DNA of 48,697 bases from Opitutaceae bacterium (GCA_002694885.1 NZNM01000082.1:1-48697); one strand, 5' to 3'; positions 26,644-36,939 are shown, numbered from the stretch's first letter. Notes: a model not told the origin generated them from the sequence alone. A program made the numbers and translations.

Positions 26644-27250
26644 TGCGCGAAACCCGGCGTCAAAGCGGGAGAGCGGTATTTCGTAGTTAGATGGTGGGTC
26701 ACTTTAAAGTGATACAGTCGCTTTCGCTTCGGCTCGAGCTCGCTGTGGCGTATATCGCCTCAGTCCCGCCACGGCGTGAGCGCGTGCGAAGCCAAGCTAA
26801 GCTCGCCCGGCCATTCGATATGCTCAGGGTAGAGAGCCAAGTCGAACCGAGGTCTAGCTCCACCGTTCTCTCTTCCAAGGAGAGGGTGGAACACGATCCC
26901 GCAGCCCCTTCTTTGCCAATTGGGACATTATTTCGCTACGGATACTGAAACTAGTGTCACTGGCGCTAGATTGAAAACCGGCAGAGCCAGTGGCAGTATT
27001 TAGAGGATTACAGGGAAAAATTTACCCAGGGTTTAATACACTTGGGCTCGGATGTTTTCTGGGTGCGGTTAAATTTACTTCAAAATTGGCGAAGAAAATC
27101 GATTGGGTCATCGATTCTGGGCTTTCTAGGGGTCAGATTTACGCTTCTATAATAATTGGCGCGGCTCATGCGTTGTATTTTTGTTCAATTGTGTAGCGAA
27201 AACGTTTTCCTGTTGGATATTGAAAGGGTAATTGAGTACAAGTATGAGCT
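26644..27250. other. 607-base non-coding region
   Basis: No gene I can support. The first 300 bases contain an imperfect stem-loop (26859-26872 with 26880-26890: TCCACC and CTCTC pairing with GAGAG and GGTGGA) and several short CG-rich inverted repeats around 26740-26790, giving a look of degenerate repeats. The second half is AT-richer and contains a 68-codon GTG frame (26990-27196) with no ribosome binding site. The promoter of mcsA-mcsB-clpC should lie near the right end, but I cannot place it. Confidence 0.5.
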
Positions 27251-27769
27251 ATGTCTAAGCCTCTAAAATGCGACGTTTGCGATGAAAATGCGACAGTGCA
27301 TTTGACGCAGATTATCAATAACCAGATCCACAAGATCGATCTCTGCGAATCTTGCGCGGAGGAGAAAGGGATTACGAATCCTGATGGCTATTCGCTAGCG
27401 GATTTGCTTGTGAAGCCGGAAAAGGGATCGGAAGAGGCAGCTGAGTCTCTCGAATCTCTGGATGAATGTCCGGAATGCGGCTATACGCAAAAGGAATTTA
27501 AGAAGACGGGCAGGCTAGGTTGCGAGTACTGCTACGAAACTTTTAGACCGTTGCTAGGCAGGGCCTTGGAAGGAATGCACCGCGGGGATCAACATAAAGG
27601 TAAAGTTCCCGAGGAAGCTTTGGAAAGAAAGTCTTACGAGGACAGGATCAATTCTTTGGAAAGCGATTTACAAAAGGCCATCGCTAACGAGCAGTATGAA
27701 GAAGCGGCCCAGTTTCGCGATGAGATTTTAGAGTTAAAGAAGTCTCTGGAAGCGGAAGAGACCACGTAA
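27251..27769 (+). CDS. mcsA: McsA-like zinc-finger/UVR protein, activator of McsB
   Basis: A 172-residue protein with four CxxC pairs (C7/C10, C32/C35, C73/C76, C91/C94), expected to bind two zinc ions, and a C-terminal UVR domain (about 128-163, with EQYEEAAQFRDEI). In Bacillus, McsA activates the arginine kinase McsB and helps deliver substrates to ClpC. Order and spacing support this call: mcsB starts 5 bases downstream and clpC follows directly. The start is ATG 27251. No CtsR repressor gene precedes it, unlike the Bacillus ctsR-mcsA-mcsB-clpC operon. Confidence 0.88.
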   Translation: MSKPLKCDVCDENATVHLTQIINNQIHKIDLCESCAEEKGITNPDGYSLADLLVKPEKGSEEAAESLESLDECPECGYTQKEFKKTGRLGCEYCYETFRPLLGRALEGMHRGDQHKGKVPEEALERKSYEDRINSLESDLQKAIANEQYEEAAQFRDEILELKKSLEAEETT

Positions 27770-27774
27770 GAGTG

Positions 27775-28917
27775 ATGGTTATCAAAGACATTTTCGACAG
27801 TAAGTCTGTTATGACGGAAGGGGCAGCGAAAAAATGCCCCGTTGTCCTGATGACACGCGTGCGTTTGGCCCGGAACTTGAGTGATCATCCATTTCCGGGT
27901 TGGGCCAAGGCGCCTCAGAAGAAGGAGGTGCTAGAGACATGTTTACCCGCTATTGCGACGCTTCGTCCAATGAAAAGCGGTATTACCGCTGAGATTGAAG
28001 AGCTGTCGGAATTGGAGAAGCAGATACTGGTGGAGCGGCACTTGATTAGCCGGGAATTATCGGGATCCCCTGAACGCGCAGGAGTCGTAATCAGCAAAGA
28101 CCAATCGGTTTCCGTCATGATAAACGAGGAGGATCATCTCAGGATGCAGGTGGTCAAGTCCGGCTACCGATTTAAGAGCGCGTGGAACGCGGTCAACAAT
28201 TTGGATACTGCCCTCGAAGGAGGCTTGAACTACGCGTTTTCTTCTCGCCTTGGCTATTTGACTGCCTGTCCAACAAACGTGGGGACAGGGATGCGGGCGT
28301 CCGCAATGATGCATCTGCCGGCGCTGGTCATATCAAATCAGATGGAGAAAGTGGTCAGAGCGGTCAACCAGCTTGGAATTGCCGTTCGCGGCTTGTTTGG
28401 CGAGGGTTCAGACGCTAGTGGCAGCATTTTCCAGATCTCCAACCAGACAACCTTGGGTGAATCTGAGGAAGCGATCATCAAAAGGCTTTCGTCGGTACTG
28501 AAAACGATCATCGACCAAGAGATTAATGCTCGGGAAAAAATTCTGGAGAACGATCCCAGCAAGCTCCTGGATAAGATAGGCCGGGCCTACGGGATTCTAC
28601 AGAATAGTCATCTTCTGAGCTCTAACGAGTGCATGAATTTGGTTTCACTGGTGCGATTCGGGGTCGATTTGGAAATGTTTCCGGAAGAAATGAGGAACAT
28701 TGTGGATCGATTGTTCATCGAATGCCAACCGGGACACATTCAATATCATGCGGGCAAATCGATCGATACTAGCGAGCGGGATGCTTGCCGATCTGAATAT
28801 TTGCGGAAACAATTTGAGAATGTGGACAAACCTGTAAAAAGAATTCTGAATCCAACGACTGGGGAAGAAAACGCGGATACGGAGTCAACCAACGAAGAGG
28901 AGAACGATAAGGGGTAA
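27775..28917 (+). CDS. mcsB: Protein-arginine kinase McsB
   Basis: A 380-residue ATP:guanido phosphotransferase-type kinase that phosphorylates protein arginines; in Bacillus phosphoarginine marks proteins for ClpC-ClpP. Signatures: VVLMTRVRLARNLSDHPFPG near the N-terminus (arginines for nucleotide binding) and YLTACPTNVGTGMRASAM with the reactive-site C165. The length (about 360-380) and the lack of a creatine-kinase-like N-terminal domain fit McsB. ATG 27775 is preferred; a GTG three bases earlier is in frame. It is the middle gene of mcsA-mcsB-clpC, and its stop abuts the clpC start with no gap, suggesting translational coupling. Confidence 0.9.
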   Translation: MVIKDIFDSKSVMTEGAAKKCPVVLMTRVRLARNLSDHPFPGWAKAPQKKEVLETCLPAIATLRPMKSGITAEIEELSELEKQILVERHLISRELSGSPERAGVVISKDQSVSVMINEEDHLRMQVVKSGYRFKSAWNAVNNLDTALEGGLNYAFSSRLGYLTACPTNVGTGMRASAMMHLPALVISNQMEKVVRAVNQLGIAVRGLFGEGSDASGSIFQISNQTTLGESEEAIIKRLSSVLKTIIDQEINAREKILENDPSKLLDKIGRAYGILQNSHLLSSNECMNLVSLVRFGVDLEMFPEEMRNIVDRLFIECQPGHIQYHAGKSIDTSERDACRSEYLRKQFENVDKPVKRILNPTTGEENADTESTNEEENDKG

Positions 28918-31419
28918 ATGGAACCGATGAACAATTTTACGCCGCGAGCGCAGCAGGTGCTCGCGCTTGCCAGGAAAGAGGCGGACAGATTCCACCACAA
29001 CTATGTGGGGACAGAGCATATTTTACTTGGACTAATCAAACTGGGCCAGGGTGTAGCGGTAAGCGTGCTCCAAAAAATGGGCCTGGATTTGGAAACCGTG
29101 CGCAGCGCCGTGGAAAAGCAAGTGGGCTCGGGCCCCGAAGGAAAAGAATCCGGAAGCATTCCCTACACGCCTAGAGTTAAGAAAGTGCTGGCGCTTGCTG
29201 GTAAAGAGGCCAAGGCCCTCAATCATAGTTATGTCGGTACCGAGCATATTTTGCTGGGGCTTTTGCGCGAAGGCGAAGGCGTTGCCGCTCGGGTTTTGAA
29301 GTCCTTGGATGTGGATATCGAACGCACGCGGAACGAAATATTGCGTGAGCTCGATCCGCAATTCTCTGGCGAAACCGAAGAAGCCATCGCGTCGCCCAGG
29401 GGCCAAGGTGGTGAAGAGAAAAAGGAGACAAAGACCCCGGCTTTAAAAGCGTTTGGACGTGACTTAACGGAATTGGCCAAAAATGGCGAACTTGACCCGG
29501 TTATCGGACGAAAGGCCGAGATCCGCCGCGTAATCCAAATTCTCTGCCGACGAACCAAGAACAATCCCGTATTGATTGGAGAGGCGGGAGTGGGCAAAAC
29601 AGCGATCGTTGAAGGTTTGGCTCTGGAAATCGCCAGTGGGGTCATTCCAGAAATTCTCGTAGACAAGCGAGTCATCACCCTCGACTTGGCCCTGATGGTT
29701 GCCGGCACAAAATATCGAGGCCAATTCGAAGAGCGCATTAAAGCGGTCATGGACGAGATCAAGCGGGCCGGAAATGTCATCATCTTTATTGATGAGCTTC
29801 ATACCATCGTAGGCGCAGGCGCCGCAGAAGGGGCTATGGATGCGTCCAATATTTTTAAGCCGGCATTGTCGCGTGGCGAGCTTCAGTGTATCGGGGCCAC
29901 CACGCTCAATGAGTACCGGAAGTACATCGAAAAGGATAGCGCTTTGGATCGTCGTTTTCAGAGCGTACAGGTGGATGCTCCCAGTATCGATGATACGATC
30001 TTGATTCTCAAAGGCATTCGGCAGAAGTACGAGGACCATCACAAAGCCGTATTTACTGACAAGGCTTTGGAAGCTGCTGCCAAGTTGTCCGAGCGATATA
30101 TTACGTCGCGTTATCTGCCGGACAAGGCGATCGACATCATGGATGAAGCGGGCTCTAAAGCTCGTATTGCATCCTTGGCTCGCCCTCCTGAGATCGAATC
30201 GCTTACGGCGAAAATTGAGGAGGTTTGCGCAAGCAAGGAAGAGGCGATCAGCAAACAGCATTTTGAGGAGGCCGCTAAGTTCCGAGACGAAGAAAAGCGC
30301 TTGCGGGCAGAGCAAGAGAATGTGCTCGAGGAATGGAAAAAGAATCGCGAGGAGAATCGCGTCACGGTCGACGAGGATGACATGATGCGTGTGGTTGCCG
30401 ATTGGACGGGAATTCCTGTGAACCGTATGGAGAAAAAGGAGACAGAGCGTCTCTTGAAATTGGCCGATGAACTGCAATCGACTGTAATTGGCCAAGACGA
30501 AGCCTGTTCGACAATCGCTAAAGCCTTGCGTCGGAGCCGGGCTGATCTGAAAGACCCGAACCGTCCTATTGGGGCATTCATGTTCCTTGGACCAACTGGC
30601 GTGGGCAAAACCTTTTTAGCCCAAACGTTGGCCGAAAAAATGTTTGGAGACAGGGATTCCATTATCCAAGTGGACATGTCCGAGTATATGGAGAAATTCT
30701 CTGTATCCAGAATGATAGGATCGCCCCCTGGCTATGTGGGACATGAAGAAGGGGGTCAGCTTTCCGAACAAGTGCGTCGCAAGCCCTATTCGGTCGTGCT
30801 ATTCGACGAAATCGAAAAAGCCCATCCAGATGTTGTTCAAATTATGCTTCAGATCTTCGAGGAAGGTCGGTTGACTGACAGCCTCGGTCGGGAAGTGGAT
30901 TTCCGTAATACGATCATTATCATGACAACAAACGTCGGCGCGGCTGCTATTCAACGACAATCCAAGATGGGATTCGGAGCTGCGAAGTCGATGAGCGATG
31001 ATTACGACGCTATCAAGGAAAACGTGATGGATGAGGCGAAGAAGGCGTTTAAGCCGGAATTCCTTAATCGGATCAACGACTTGATTGTTTTCCATAATCT
31101 AACGAGAGACGATTTACTTAAGATTGTGGATCTCGAAATAGCGAAGGTTCAAAAGCGCTTGGTTGAAAAGAAGATTTCCATCGACCTCACTGTCGATGCC
31201 AAGGCTCTTGTCATCGACAATGGTTACGATGAAAAGTATGGGGCTCGCCCTCTTAGGCGTTCGATTGAGAGACTTCTCGAAGATCCGTTGGCGGAGGCAT
31301 TGCTCTCTAATGAGGTGAACGAAGGGAATTCGGTTGTCGTCGATAGTGATGGCGATGAATTGACGTTTAAAACGATCGAAGACGTTGAACCTGCTTCGTC
31401 CGAGTCGGAGTCACCTTGA
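28918..31419 (+). CDS. clpC: AAA+ unfoldase ClpC
   Basis: An 833-residue class I Hsp100 unfoldase that feeds substrates to ClpP. Domains: two Clp N repeats (1-145), AAA D1 with Walker A K227 in GEAGVGKTAIVEG, a UVR middle domain (about 431-467, with KQHFEEAAKFRDEE), and AAA D2 with K564 in GPTGVGKTFLAQ. The UVR insert and length distinguish ClpC from ClpB and ClpA. KMGFGA near residue 684 is at the place of the ClpP-docking [LIV]GF loop. It is the last gene of the mcsA-mcsB-clpC operon and is followed by a strong terminator. clpP is not in the window. Confidence 0.95.
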   Translation: MEPMNNFTPRAQQVLALARKEADRFHHNYVGTEHILLGLIKLGQGVAVSVLQKMGLDLETVRSAVEKQVGSGPEGKESGSIPYTPRVKKVLALAGKEAKALNHSYVGTEHILLGLLREGEGVAARVLKSLDVDIERTRNEILRELDPQFSGETEEAIASPRGQGGEEKKETKTPALKAFGRDLTELAKNGELDPVIGRKAEIRRVIQILCRRTKNNPVLIGEAGVGKTAIVEGLALEIASGVIPEILVDKRVITLDLALMVAGTKYRGQFEERIKAVMDEIKRAGNVIIFIDELHTIVGAGAAEGAMDASNIFKPALSRGELQCIGATTLNEYRKYIEKDSALDRRFQSVQVDAPSIDDTILILKGIRQKYEDHHKAVFTDKALEAAAKLSERYITSRYLPDKAIDIMDEAGSKARIASLARPPEIESLTAKIEEVCASKEEAISKQHFEEAAKFRDEEKRLRAEQENVLEEWKKNREENRVTVDEDDMMRVVADWTGIPVNRMEKKETERLLKLADELQSTVIGQDEACSTIAKALRRSRADLKDPNRPIGAFMFLGPTGVGKTFLAQTLAEKMFGDRDSIIQVDMSEYMEKFSVSRMIGSPPGYVGHEEGGQLSEQVRRKPYSVVLFDEIEKAHPDVVQIMLQIFEEGRLTDSLGREVDFRNTIIIMTTNVGAAAIQRQSKMGFGAAKSMSDDYDAIKENVMDEAKKAFKPEFLNRINDLIVFHNLTRDDLLKIVDLEIAKVQKRLVEKKISIDLTVDAKALVIDNGYDEKYGARPLRRSIERLLEDPLAEALLSNEVNEGNSVVVDSDGDELTFKTIEDVEPASSESESP

Positions 31420-31456
31420 ATATGGAGAAGCGCAGGGCGCCTGTCAAAAAATTGCG

Positions 31457-31485
31457 ACCGCGAGATGAATTCTCGCGGTTTTTTT
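31457..31485 (+). terminator. Rho-independent terminator after clpC
   Basis: Perfect 9-bp stem (31457-31465 with 31471-31479), 5-base loop, then seven T residues (31479-31485). It lies 37 bases after the clpC stop codon and should end the mcsA-mcsB-clpC transcript. Confidence 0.93.
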
Positions 31486-31575
31486 GAATACACAGCTAAA
31501 GTCGACTCGTATTACGATACCAATGATTTTCTGTTATAAGGTTTTCTCGCCTTCCTGTCTAATAAGTCTGAGTAG

Positions 31576-34500
31576 ATGAATCGGATTCGGGCAGCGTTGG
31601 TGGTAGGACTCGTTTTGGGGATGACGATTACGCTAGTGTATCGCTGTGTTAACCGAACCCCAGCACACGTTGATTTCTCCCAGCGGGTTGAAGATTTGAA
31701 AGCCGATGAAGGTCTCGAGGAAAACGATGCCGCTTTCAATGGTGAGCCCGTTAGAAAAGTTGGACCGAGAGAACGCTTGAATGCCAAGATAAGTCAGTCC
31801 GGTCGATTCTCCGATTATGAAGTAGTAGACAGAGCCGTCGGTCCGGATGTAGATAGAACAAGCAATGTTCACTACCTGTTGAAAGGCGAAAGCGAGAGCA
31901 TTCCTTTTGTGTTCTTGGAAGAGCATTTCGAGTGGAGTGAGGCTGATCAAGATTTCGTCTTGGCGCAGCAGATTGCTTCAAAAGGAGATGAAATCATTTT
32001 CGATGCCGATCCGGCGCTGGTTGATTTAGATGAGTTAGCTAATCGTCTTTCGGAAATTGAAGCATCGATCTCTTGGAGATCTCGTCTTTCGAATTTTGTT
32101 CAAATTAGGATACAAGACCCAAGCGTAAACCGCTACTTAAGAACATTATCATCGCTGCGAGAATTGTATCCAGATACTACTGTTTCGCAGGACCATTTGC
32201 ATTTCCAGTCGGCTATCCCGAGTGATCACTCGTCAGCGCTGCTATGGCATTTGGATCAGATAAACGCTGCCGAAGCTTGGGATTTGGAAACCGGCAGTGG
32301 AGAGATTGTTGTCGGAGTTATCGACACGGGCTGCTCGATCGATCATCCGGATTTGGTCGATAACATATTTGTAAACCCATATGAGATTCCTGGGAATGGA
32401 CTGGATGATGACAATAACGGTTTTGTCGATGATATCAATGGATGGGATTTCGTGGACGACGATGCGAATCCGAATGACCTAACCGGGCATGGGACTCACG
32501 TTTCCGGAATTGCCGGCGCTCGAGGCAATAACGGAATTGGCGGATCTGGAGTTGGCTGGGGCATAAAAATCTTGCCACTGAAAGTTGGCGATGCAGGCGG
32601 TCTTTCTAGTTCGGCCATCGCCGAGTCGTTGAGATATGTCTCTAAAATGTGGAATCTCGGGGTGAAGATCGTTGCCACGAATAATTCATTTGGATCGTCC
32701 GCACCGAATGATGTAGCCAGAAGCGAAATACAAAGCCATGAAAATTTGGGTATCGTGTTCGTTGCCGCTGCAGGAAATAGCGGCGAAGACATAGATACGC
32801 CTGGGAACTCTCAGTTTCCTGCAGGATTTCCCGAAAGCAATGTGATTTCGGTGGCAAGTTCGACGCAAGGAGATCAGCTATCAAGTGGAACTAACTTTGG
32901 TGTGGAAAGCGTAGATATTGCCGCTCCTGGACAAGAAGTTTATTCGACGAGCAATAACGACGACTACGAATTCCTAACGGGAACTTCGATGTCATCGCCG
33001 GTAGTAGCGGGAGCGGTAGCTTTATTGGCTTCGAGAGAGCCAGAGTTGAGCGGCACTGAGCTAAAAGAGCGCATCCTAGAAACCGCTACAACTATCGAAA
33101 GCATGCTTGGTAAAACGGTGACAGGCGGACGTTTGGATCTGCTGGCCGCCTTGGATCCGGAACTGAAAGATTTCCGATTAGATACGCCTGGTCATCCGGG
33201 GCATCTGATCGTTCTTCCTGATACGCGAATCCCGATTAAATTGAATGTGGAGACGTTGGAAGGCGCTGACATCGTAGCCGAGGTTTCGGACTCTGATGAT
33301 GGAATCGAGATATCCCAAGATTCTGACGGAAACTTTGTCTTCCAGTTCTCGGAAGTGGGGCGCTATCGGGTGAATATTTCCGCGACCAAAAACGGTTTCG
33401 TTCGCAGGGCTATTAAACAGTTTATAGTTGGGTCTCCAGGGGACGTTAGAGATGGGTTGATCCATTCATGGGAGATGGAAGGTTCGGGTGCGACCTTAGT
33501 AGATTCTGCGGGGCAAGGAACTGGGGAGTTTCAAGGCGCAAATCGTGTGTCAGCTCCACTTGGGAAAGGGATCAATTTTGCTGGCTCATCCAGCCGAGTT
33601 CGTTTCGAAGCCCAGCCAACTTCAGTAGTGACGATTTCCGCATTTGTTCGATCGGACGACTTGTTGTCCAGCCCGCATCCACGTATCGTCAATATGCCGG
33701 ACTACTACCTCTACTTCTCAACCAGAGGAGTAGCGAGTCTTCCCGATGGTAATTCGAACACGTTAAAGTTCTATTCGAATCGCGATGTAGATTTTGGAGT
33801 CTGGAATTCGCTCCCTGATACGGTAGTGGAGGGAGAATGGCTACACGTATTGGCCAGTTACGATAGCGCGGATTTGGCGAATACGCCTCGGCTATTCATT
33901 AATGGTCAAGAGCAGACGGTACGCGTTCAGCGACTGCCAGTGGGAACGCAAACGCTGGAAGGGGGCGAAGGCTTCTTGGGTGATCGGGGTGCGGGAGATC
34001 GCGCCTGGGATGGTCAGATGGATGAGGTTCGGGTTTACAACCGAATCTTGGGCCCAGAAGAAGTTTCTCATCTGTCCGCTCGCTATGCAACAGCCTACTG
34101 GAATCAATTTTCGATTTTCGAAAGCGTTGAGGAGGGATCCGTCGACAGAGTGACTCTTGAACTGAGGTCCGCTTTAGGCGAGGTTCCGAATGGCGATTTT
34201 GAATGGTCGCTGACAGAACAGATGGAAGGAGTTGAGCTTGGCGAGAATGGATCCCCGGTATTGGAGATCGTCGCTAACAAGAAAGTGAATACTTTCGTTC
34301 GACTGAAGGCAACCGGAGTGATGGGGACTCGTTATTACCATTACGATCTTCTGATGGATCCACCAGAGGTTAAATCTGGCATTTACACCGGAACGACGGG
34401 ATCTGGTGGAACGGTCTGGGTGGAAGTAGATGAGAATGAACGTGGCGGATATATCACTATATCGGATACTGCTAGCGGTTTTTCGCGATCCAGAGAGCCG

Positions 34501-35769
34501 ATCACTATAGACGCTTTGGGGAAATTTACTACATCAAGCGATTTCGATCAGGTTGTTTCCGGTGAAATCGATGGAGGGATTACCGGGAACGTGTCCGAAT
34601 TGAATATTCAATTTAGCGGAGAATCCAAAGAAGAACCCGCTCGCATGACGGAATTCGAGGGATTCTTCGAAGGTGGTTTGATTGGCAAAGCGGGAGAGCC
34701 GATTGAGCTGCGCATTTTGTCTGACGGGAGTGTATTTCTATGGCTAAACGGTGACGTGTTGGATTTAGCTATGGGATCGGTAGACTCGGATGGATTTTTC
34801 GATCTGGAATCCGAATCGGGAGCTTTAATTCAAGGCTCGGTTGTTGGTGATTCACATTCAATAGAAGGCTCGGTTTCTCGCTCTCTTGAACCAGAATCAA
34901 TGTATTTGAAGAATGAAGACCGCTCTTCGGAGAATGGCTATGTAAACCTTTCGACCCGAGGACTCGCTTCTGCGGGAGAGAAAACGTTGATTGGCGGTTT
35001 CGTGGTGTCCGGAGAAAATCCTCGCCAATTGCTATTGCGAGGGCTGGGCCCGGATCTGGCCAACCGAGGAGTGGTGTCTTTTGCGAGCGATCCCTCGCTT
35101 AAAGTTTTTCGGGGCCAAGAGGTTATTGCCGAAAACGATAATTGGGAATCAAATGGAGACCTTGAGAGTTTGATTGAGTTTTCGGAGAGAGTGGGCGCTC
35201 CGCCCCTGGCTTCAGGAAGTGCAGATGCTGCCTATTTGGGCGTGTTTGAACCGGGATTGTACACCGTGTTTTTGGAATCGCAGGAGCTCGAAGGTGAAGG
35301 TCTTTTCGAGGTATTTGGCGACGCTGCTGAATCTGAAAGATCGCTATTCAACCTATCAACGCGTGGCTATGTTGAGGGACGGGCGGCTCCGCTTATCATT
35401 GGATTCGTGGTGATTGGTTCAGAACCTAAGAAGGTACTTATTCGAGCTGTGGGTCCGGGTTTGTCGACATTGGGCGTAATTCAGCCATTGGCCGATCCTT
35501 CTATAGCAGTGTACCGAGCGAGCGATTCCATCGCTTTCAATGATAATTGGAGTGACGGATCAGCTCCGTTTTTAGAAGGGCGATCTGTACAGGGCTCTTC
35601 CCGTTTCTTGATGTCGGCGTTTGAGAGTTCAGGGGCGTTTTCTCTTGACCTTGGTTCTCGGGACGCGGCGATGCTGATCTGGCTAGAGCCTGGATTGTAT
35701 ACGGCTATTGTCAGCGGAGTGGAGGGTAGTTCCGGTATTTCCCTTGTTGAGGTTTACGAAGTAAATTGA
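31576..35769 (+). CDS. Secreted subtilisin-like serine protease with LamG domain and tandem C-terminal module
   Basis: A 1397-residue multidomain protein. Residues 1-25 are a signal or signal-anchor. A propeptide-like segment precedes the S8 peptidase domain, with the triad D250 (GVIDTGCSIDHPDL), H305 (GHGTHVSGIAG) and S471 (TGTSMSSPVVAG). About residues 625-837 form a LamG/concanavalin-like domain (WEMEGSG...DEVRVYNRILGPEE). Around 940-1110 lies a beta-rich stretch of unknown type. The last 275 residues hold two copies of a module of about 135 residues (starting NLSTRGLA near 1122 and NLSTRGYV near 1257, each with a LLRGLGP/LIRAVGP core). The same module ends the CAP protein at 40518-44093. 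It probably acts outside the cell on proteins. The start is ATG 31576. Confidence 0.9.
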   Translation: MNRIRAALVVGLVLGMTITLVYRCVNRTPAHVDFSQRVEDLKADEGLEENDAAFNGEPVRKVGPRERLNAKISQSGRFSDYEVVDRAVGPDVDRTSNVHYLLKGESESIPFVFLEEHFEWSEADQDFVLAQQIASKGDEIIFDADPALVDLDELANRLSEIEASISWRSRLSNFVQIRIQDPSVNRYLRTLSSLRELYPDTTVSQDHLHFQSAIPSDHSSALLWHLDQINAAEAWDLETGSGEIVVGVIDTGCSIDHPDLVDNIFVNPYEIPGNGLDDDNNGFVDDINGWDFVDDDANPNDLTGHGTHVSGIAGARGNNGIGGSGVGWGIKILPLKVGDAGGLSSSAIAESLRYVSKMWNLGVKIVATNNSFGSSAPNDVARSEIQSHENLGIVFVAAAGNSGEDIDTPGNSQFPAGFPESNVISVASSTQGDQLSSGTNFGVESVDIAAPGQEVYSTSNNDDYEFLTGTSMSSPVVAGAVALLASREPELSGTELKERILETATTIESMLGKTVTGGRLDLLAALDPELKDFRLDTPGHPGHLIVLPDTRIPIKLNVETLEGADIVAEVSDSDDGIEISQDSDGNFVFQFSEVGRYRVNISATKNGFVRRAIKQFIVGSPGDVRDGLIHSWEMEGSGATLVDSAGQGTGEFQGANRVSAPLGKGINFAGSSSRVRFEAQPTSVVTISAFVRSDDLLSSPHPRIVNMPDYYLYFSTRGVASLPDGNSNTLKFYSNRDVDFGVWNSLPDTVVEGEWLHVLASYDSADLANTPRLFINGQEQTVRVQRLPVGTQTLEGGEGFLGDRGAGDRAWDGQMDEVRVYNRILGPEEVSHLSARYATAYWNQFSIFESVEEGSVDRVTLELRSALGEVPNGDFEWSLTEQMEGVELGENGSPVLEIVANKKVNTFVRLKATGVMGTRYYHYDLLMDPPEVKSGIYTGTTGSGGTVWVEVDENERGGYITISDTASGFSRSREPITIDALGKFTTSSDFDQVVSGEIDGGITGNVSELNIQFSGESKEEPARMTEFEGFFEGGLIGKAGEPIELRILSDGSVFLWLNGDVLDLAMGSVDSDGFFDLESESGALIQGSVVGDSHSIEGSVSRSLEPESMYLKNEDRSSENGYVNLSTRGLASAGEKTLIGGFVVSGENPRQLLLRGLGPDLANRGVVSFASDPSLKVFRGQEVIAENDNWESNGDLESLIEFSERVGAPPLASGSADAAYLGVFEPGLYTVFLESQELEGEGLFEVFGDAAESERSLFNLSTRGYVEGRAAPLIIGFVVIGSEPKKVLIRAVGPGLSTLGVIQPLADPSIAVYRASDSIAFNDNWSDGSAPFLEGRSVQGSSRFLMSAFESSGAFSLDLGSRDAAMLIWLEPGLYTAIVSGVEGSSGISLVEVYEVN

Positions 35770-35863
35770 ATGTCTTCAAGGGACGCGGATCGGATCGCCA
35801 CTGCAGTTTGCTAAAGATTAGCGAGGGTTGCTTTTTCTAAGTGGCGCCTATTGCCTCGTCGCT

Positions 35864-36883
35864 ATGTTCGTAGACGAAACCAAGATCAAGGCAGAAGCTG
35901 GTGATGGGGGTCGAGGCTGCGTCAGTTTTCGGAGGGAAAAATTCGAGCCATTTGGTGGACCGAATGGTGGCGATGGCGGAAAGGGTGGCGATGTCATTCT
36001 CGAGGGCTCGGACAACGAAAACAATCTGACGCGCTATCGATTTCAACCTCATTGGGCGGCCGGTAGAGGCGAACATGGACGAGGTTCGGACCAAAATGGG
36101 GCTCAGGGGAAAAATTGTATGATCTACGTGCCTCCAGGGACTGTGGTCACCGATCTAGATACCGGAAACGTGGTCGCGGAGATCCTTGAGCACGGAGAGA
36201 GAAAGGTACTTTTAGAAGGCGGAAATGGAGGCTGGGGGAATAAGAAATTCAAGAGTTCGGTAAATCGAGCTCCCAAGCGGGCGAATCCGGGAGAGCCAGG
36301 AGAGAAAGGCGAATATCGGCTCGTTCTAAAGAGTATCGCGGATATTGGGCTTGTCGGCTATCCAAACGCAGGAAAATCAACGCTGACGAGCATGATTACC
36401 AATGCCCGTCCTAAAGTGGCTGCCTATCCGTTCACAACCCTTCACCCGCAGATTGGAGTGATCGAGTATCCAGAACGGTATCAAAGGCTGCAATTGGCTG
36501 ATATTCCAGGACTTATCGAAGGAGCTAGCGACAATCGTGGACTAGGGCACAGATTTCTTAGGCACATCGAACGTTGCTTTCTTCTGACATTGATTATCGA
36601 TATGTCCGGAATCGACGGGCGTGATCCGATCGATGATTATGACCAGTTGATGGATGAGCTGGGGGCTTACGATTCGACGCTGTTGAAAAAGCCAAGGCTT
36701 GTGGTGGCTAACAAAATGGACGAAGAGGCCGCTTTGCAGAATTTGAGGCAGTTCCAAGTGGCCCATTCGGTCGATATTCAGCCGATTTCCTGTCTGTCAG
36801 AGGAAGGCATACCGGAATTAAAACAACTTTTGTGGGAAAAAGTGTCTGAAGCTAAAGCCAAGGCGAAAGAAGCCGAGAGTTGA
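35864..36883 (+). CDS. obgE: Ribosome-assembly GTPase Obg
   Basis: A 339-residue GTPase for late 50S assembly. It has a glycine-rich N-terminal Obg fold (DGGRGCVSFRREKFEPFGGP, GGDGGKGGDV) and a G domain with G1 GYPNAGKST (K171), G2/G3 (YPFTT, ADIPGL) and G4 NKMD. I start at ATG 35864 (MFVDETKIKAEAGDGG), the conserved Obg N-terminus; an upstream in-frame start at 35828 would add 12 hydrophobic residues. It lies 94 bases after the protease gene, and its stop is 56 bases before the MshEN-like gene. Confidence 0.95.
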   Translation: MFVDETKIKAEAGDGGRGCVSFRREKFEPFGGPNGGDGGKGGDVILEGSDNENNLTRYRFQPHWAAGRGEHGRGSDQNGAQGKNCMIYVPPGTVVTDLDTGNVVAEILEHGERKVLLEGGNGGWGNKKFKSSVNRAPKRANPGEPGEKGEYRLVLKSIADIGLVGYPNAGKSTLTSMITNARPKVAAYPFTTLHPQIGVIEYPERYQRLQLADIPGLIEGASDNRGLGHRFLRHIERCFLLTLIIDMSGIDGRDPIDDYDQLMDELGAYDSTLLKKPRLVVANKMDEEAALQNLRQFQVAHSVDIQPISCLSEEGIPELKQLLWEKVSEAKAKAKEAES

Positions 36884-36939
36884 TATGGCGGAAACGCCAA
36901 CAACGACTCACTTCACTCAGCAACACTCAATCCCGCATT

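Noticed and set aside
26691-26948. 85-codon frame in the same gap
   Set aside because: Arg/Ser-rich translation of a stretch with short inverted repeats; no start signal or motif.
26990-27196. 68-codon GTG frame in the gap before mcsA
   Set aside because: No ribosome binding site, rare start, no similarity I recognise; noted only as part of the non-coding region.
29464-30495. Long open frame (343 codons) antisense to clpC
   Set aside because: It lies wholly inside clpC, has no family motif, and reflects codon bias of the real gene on the other strand.
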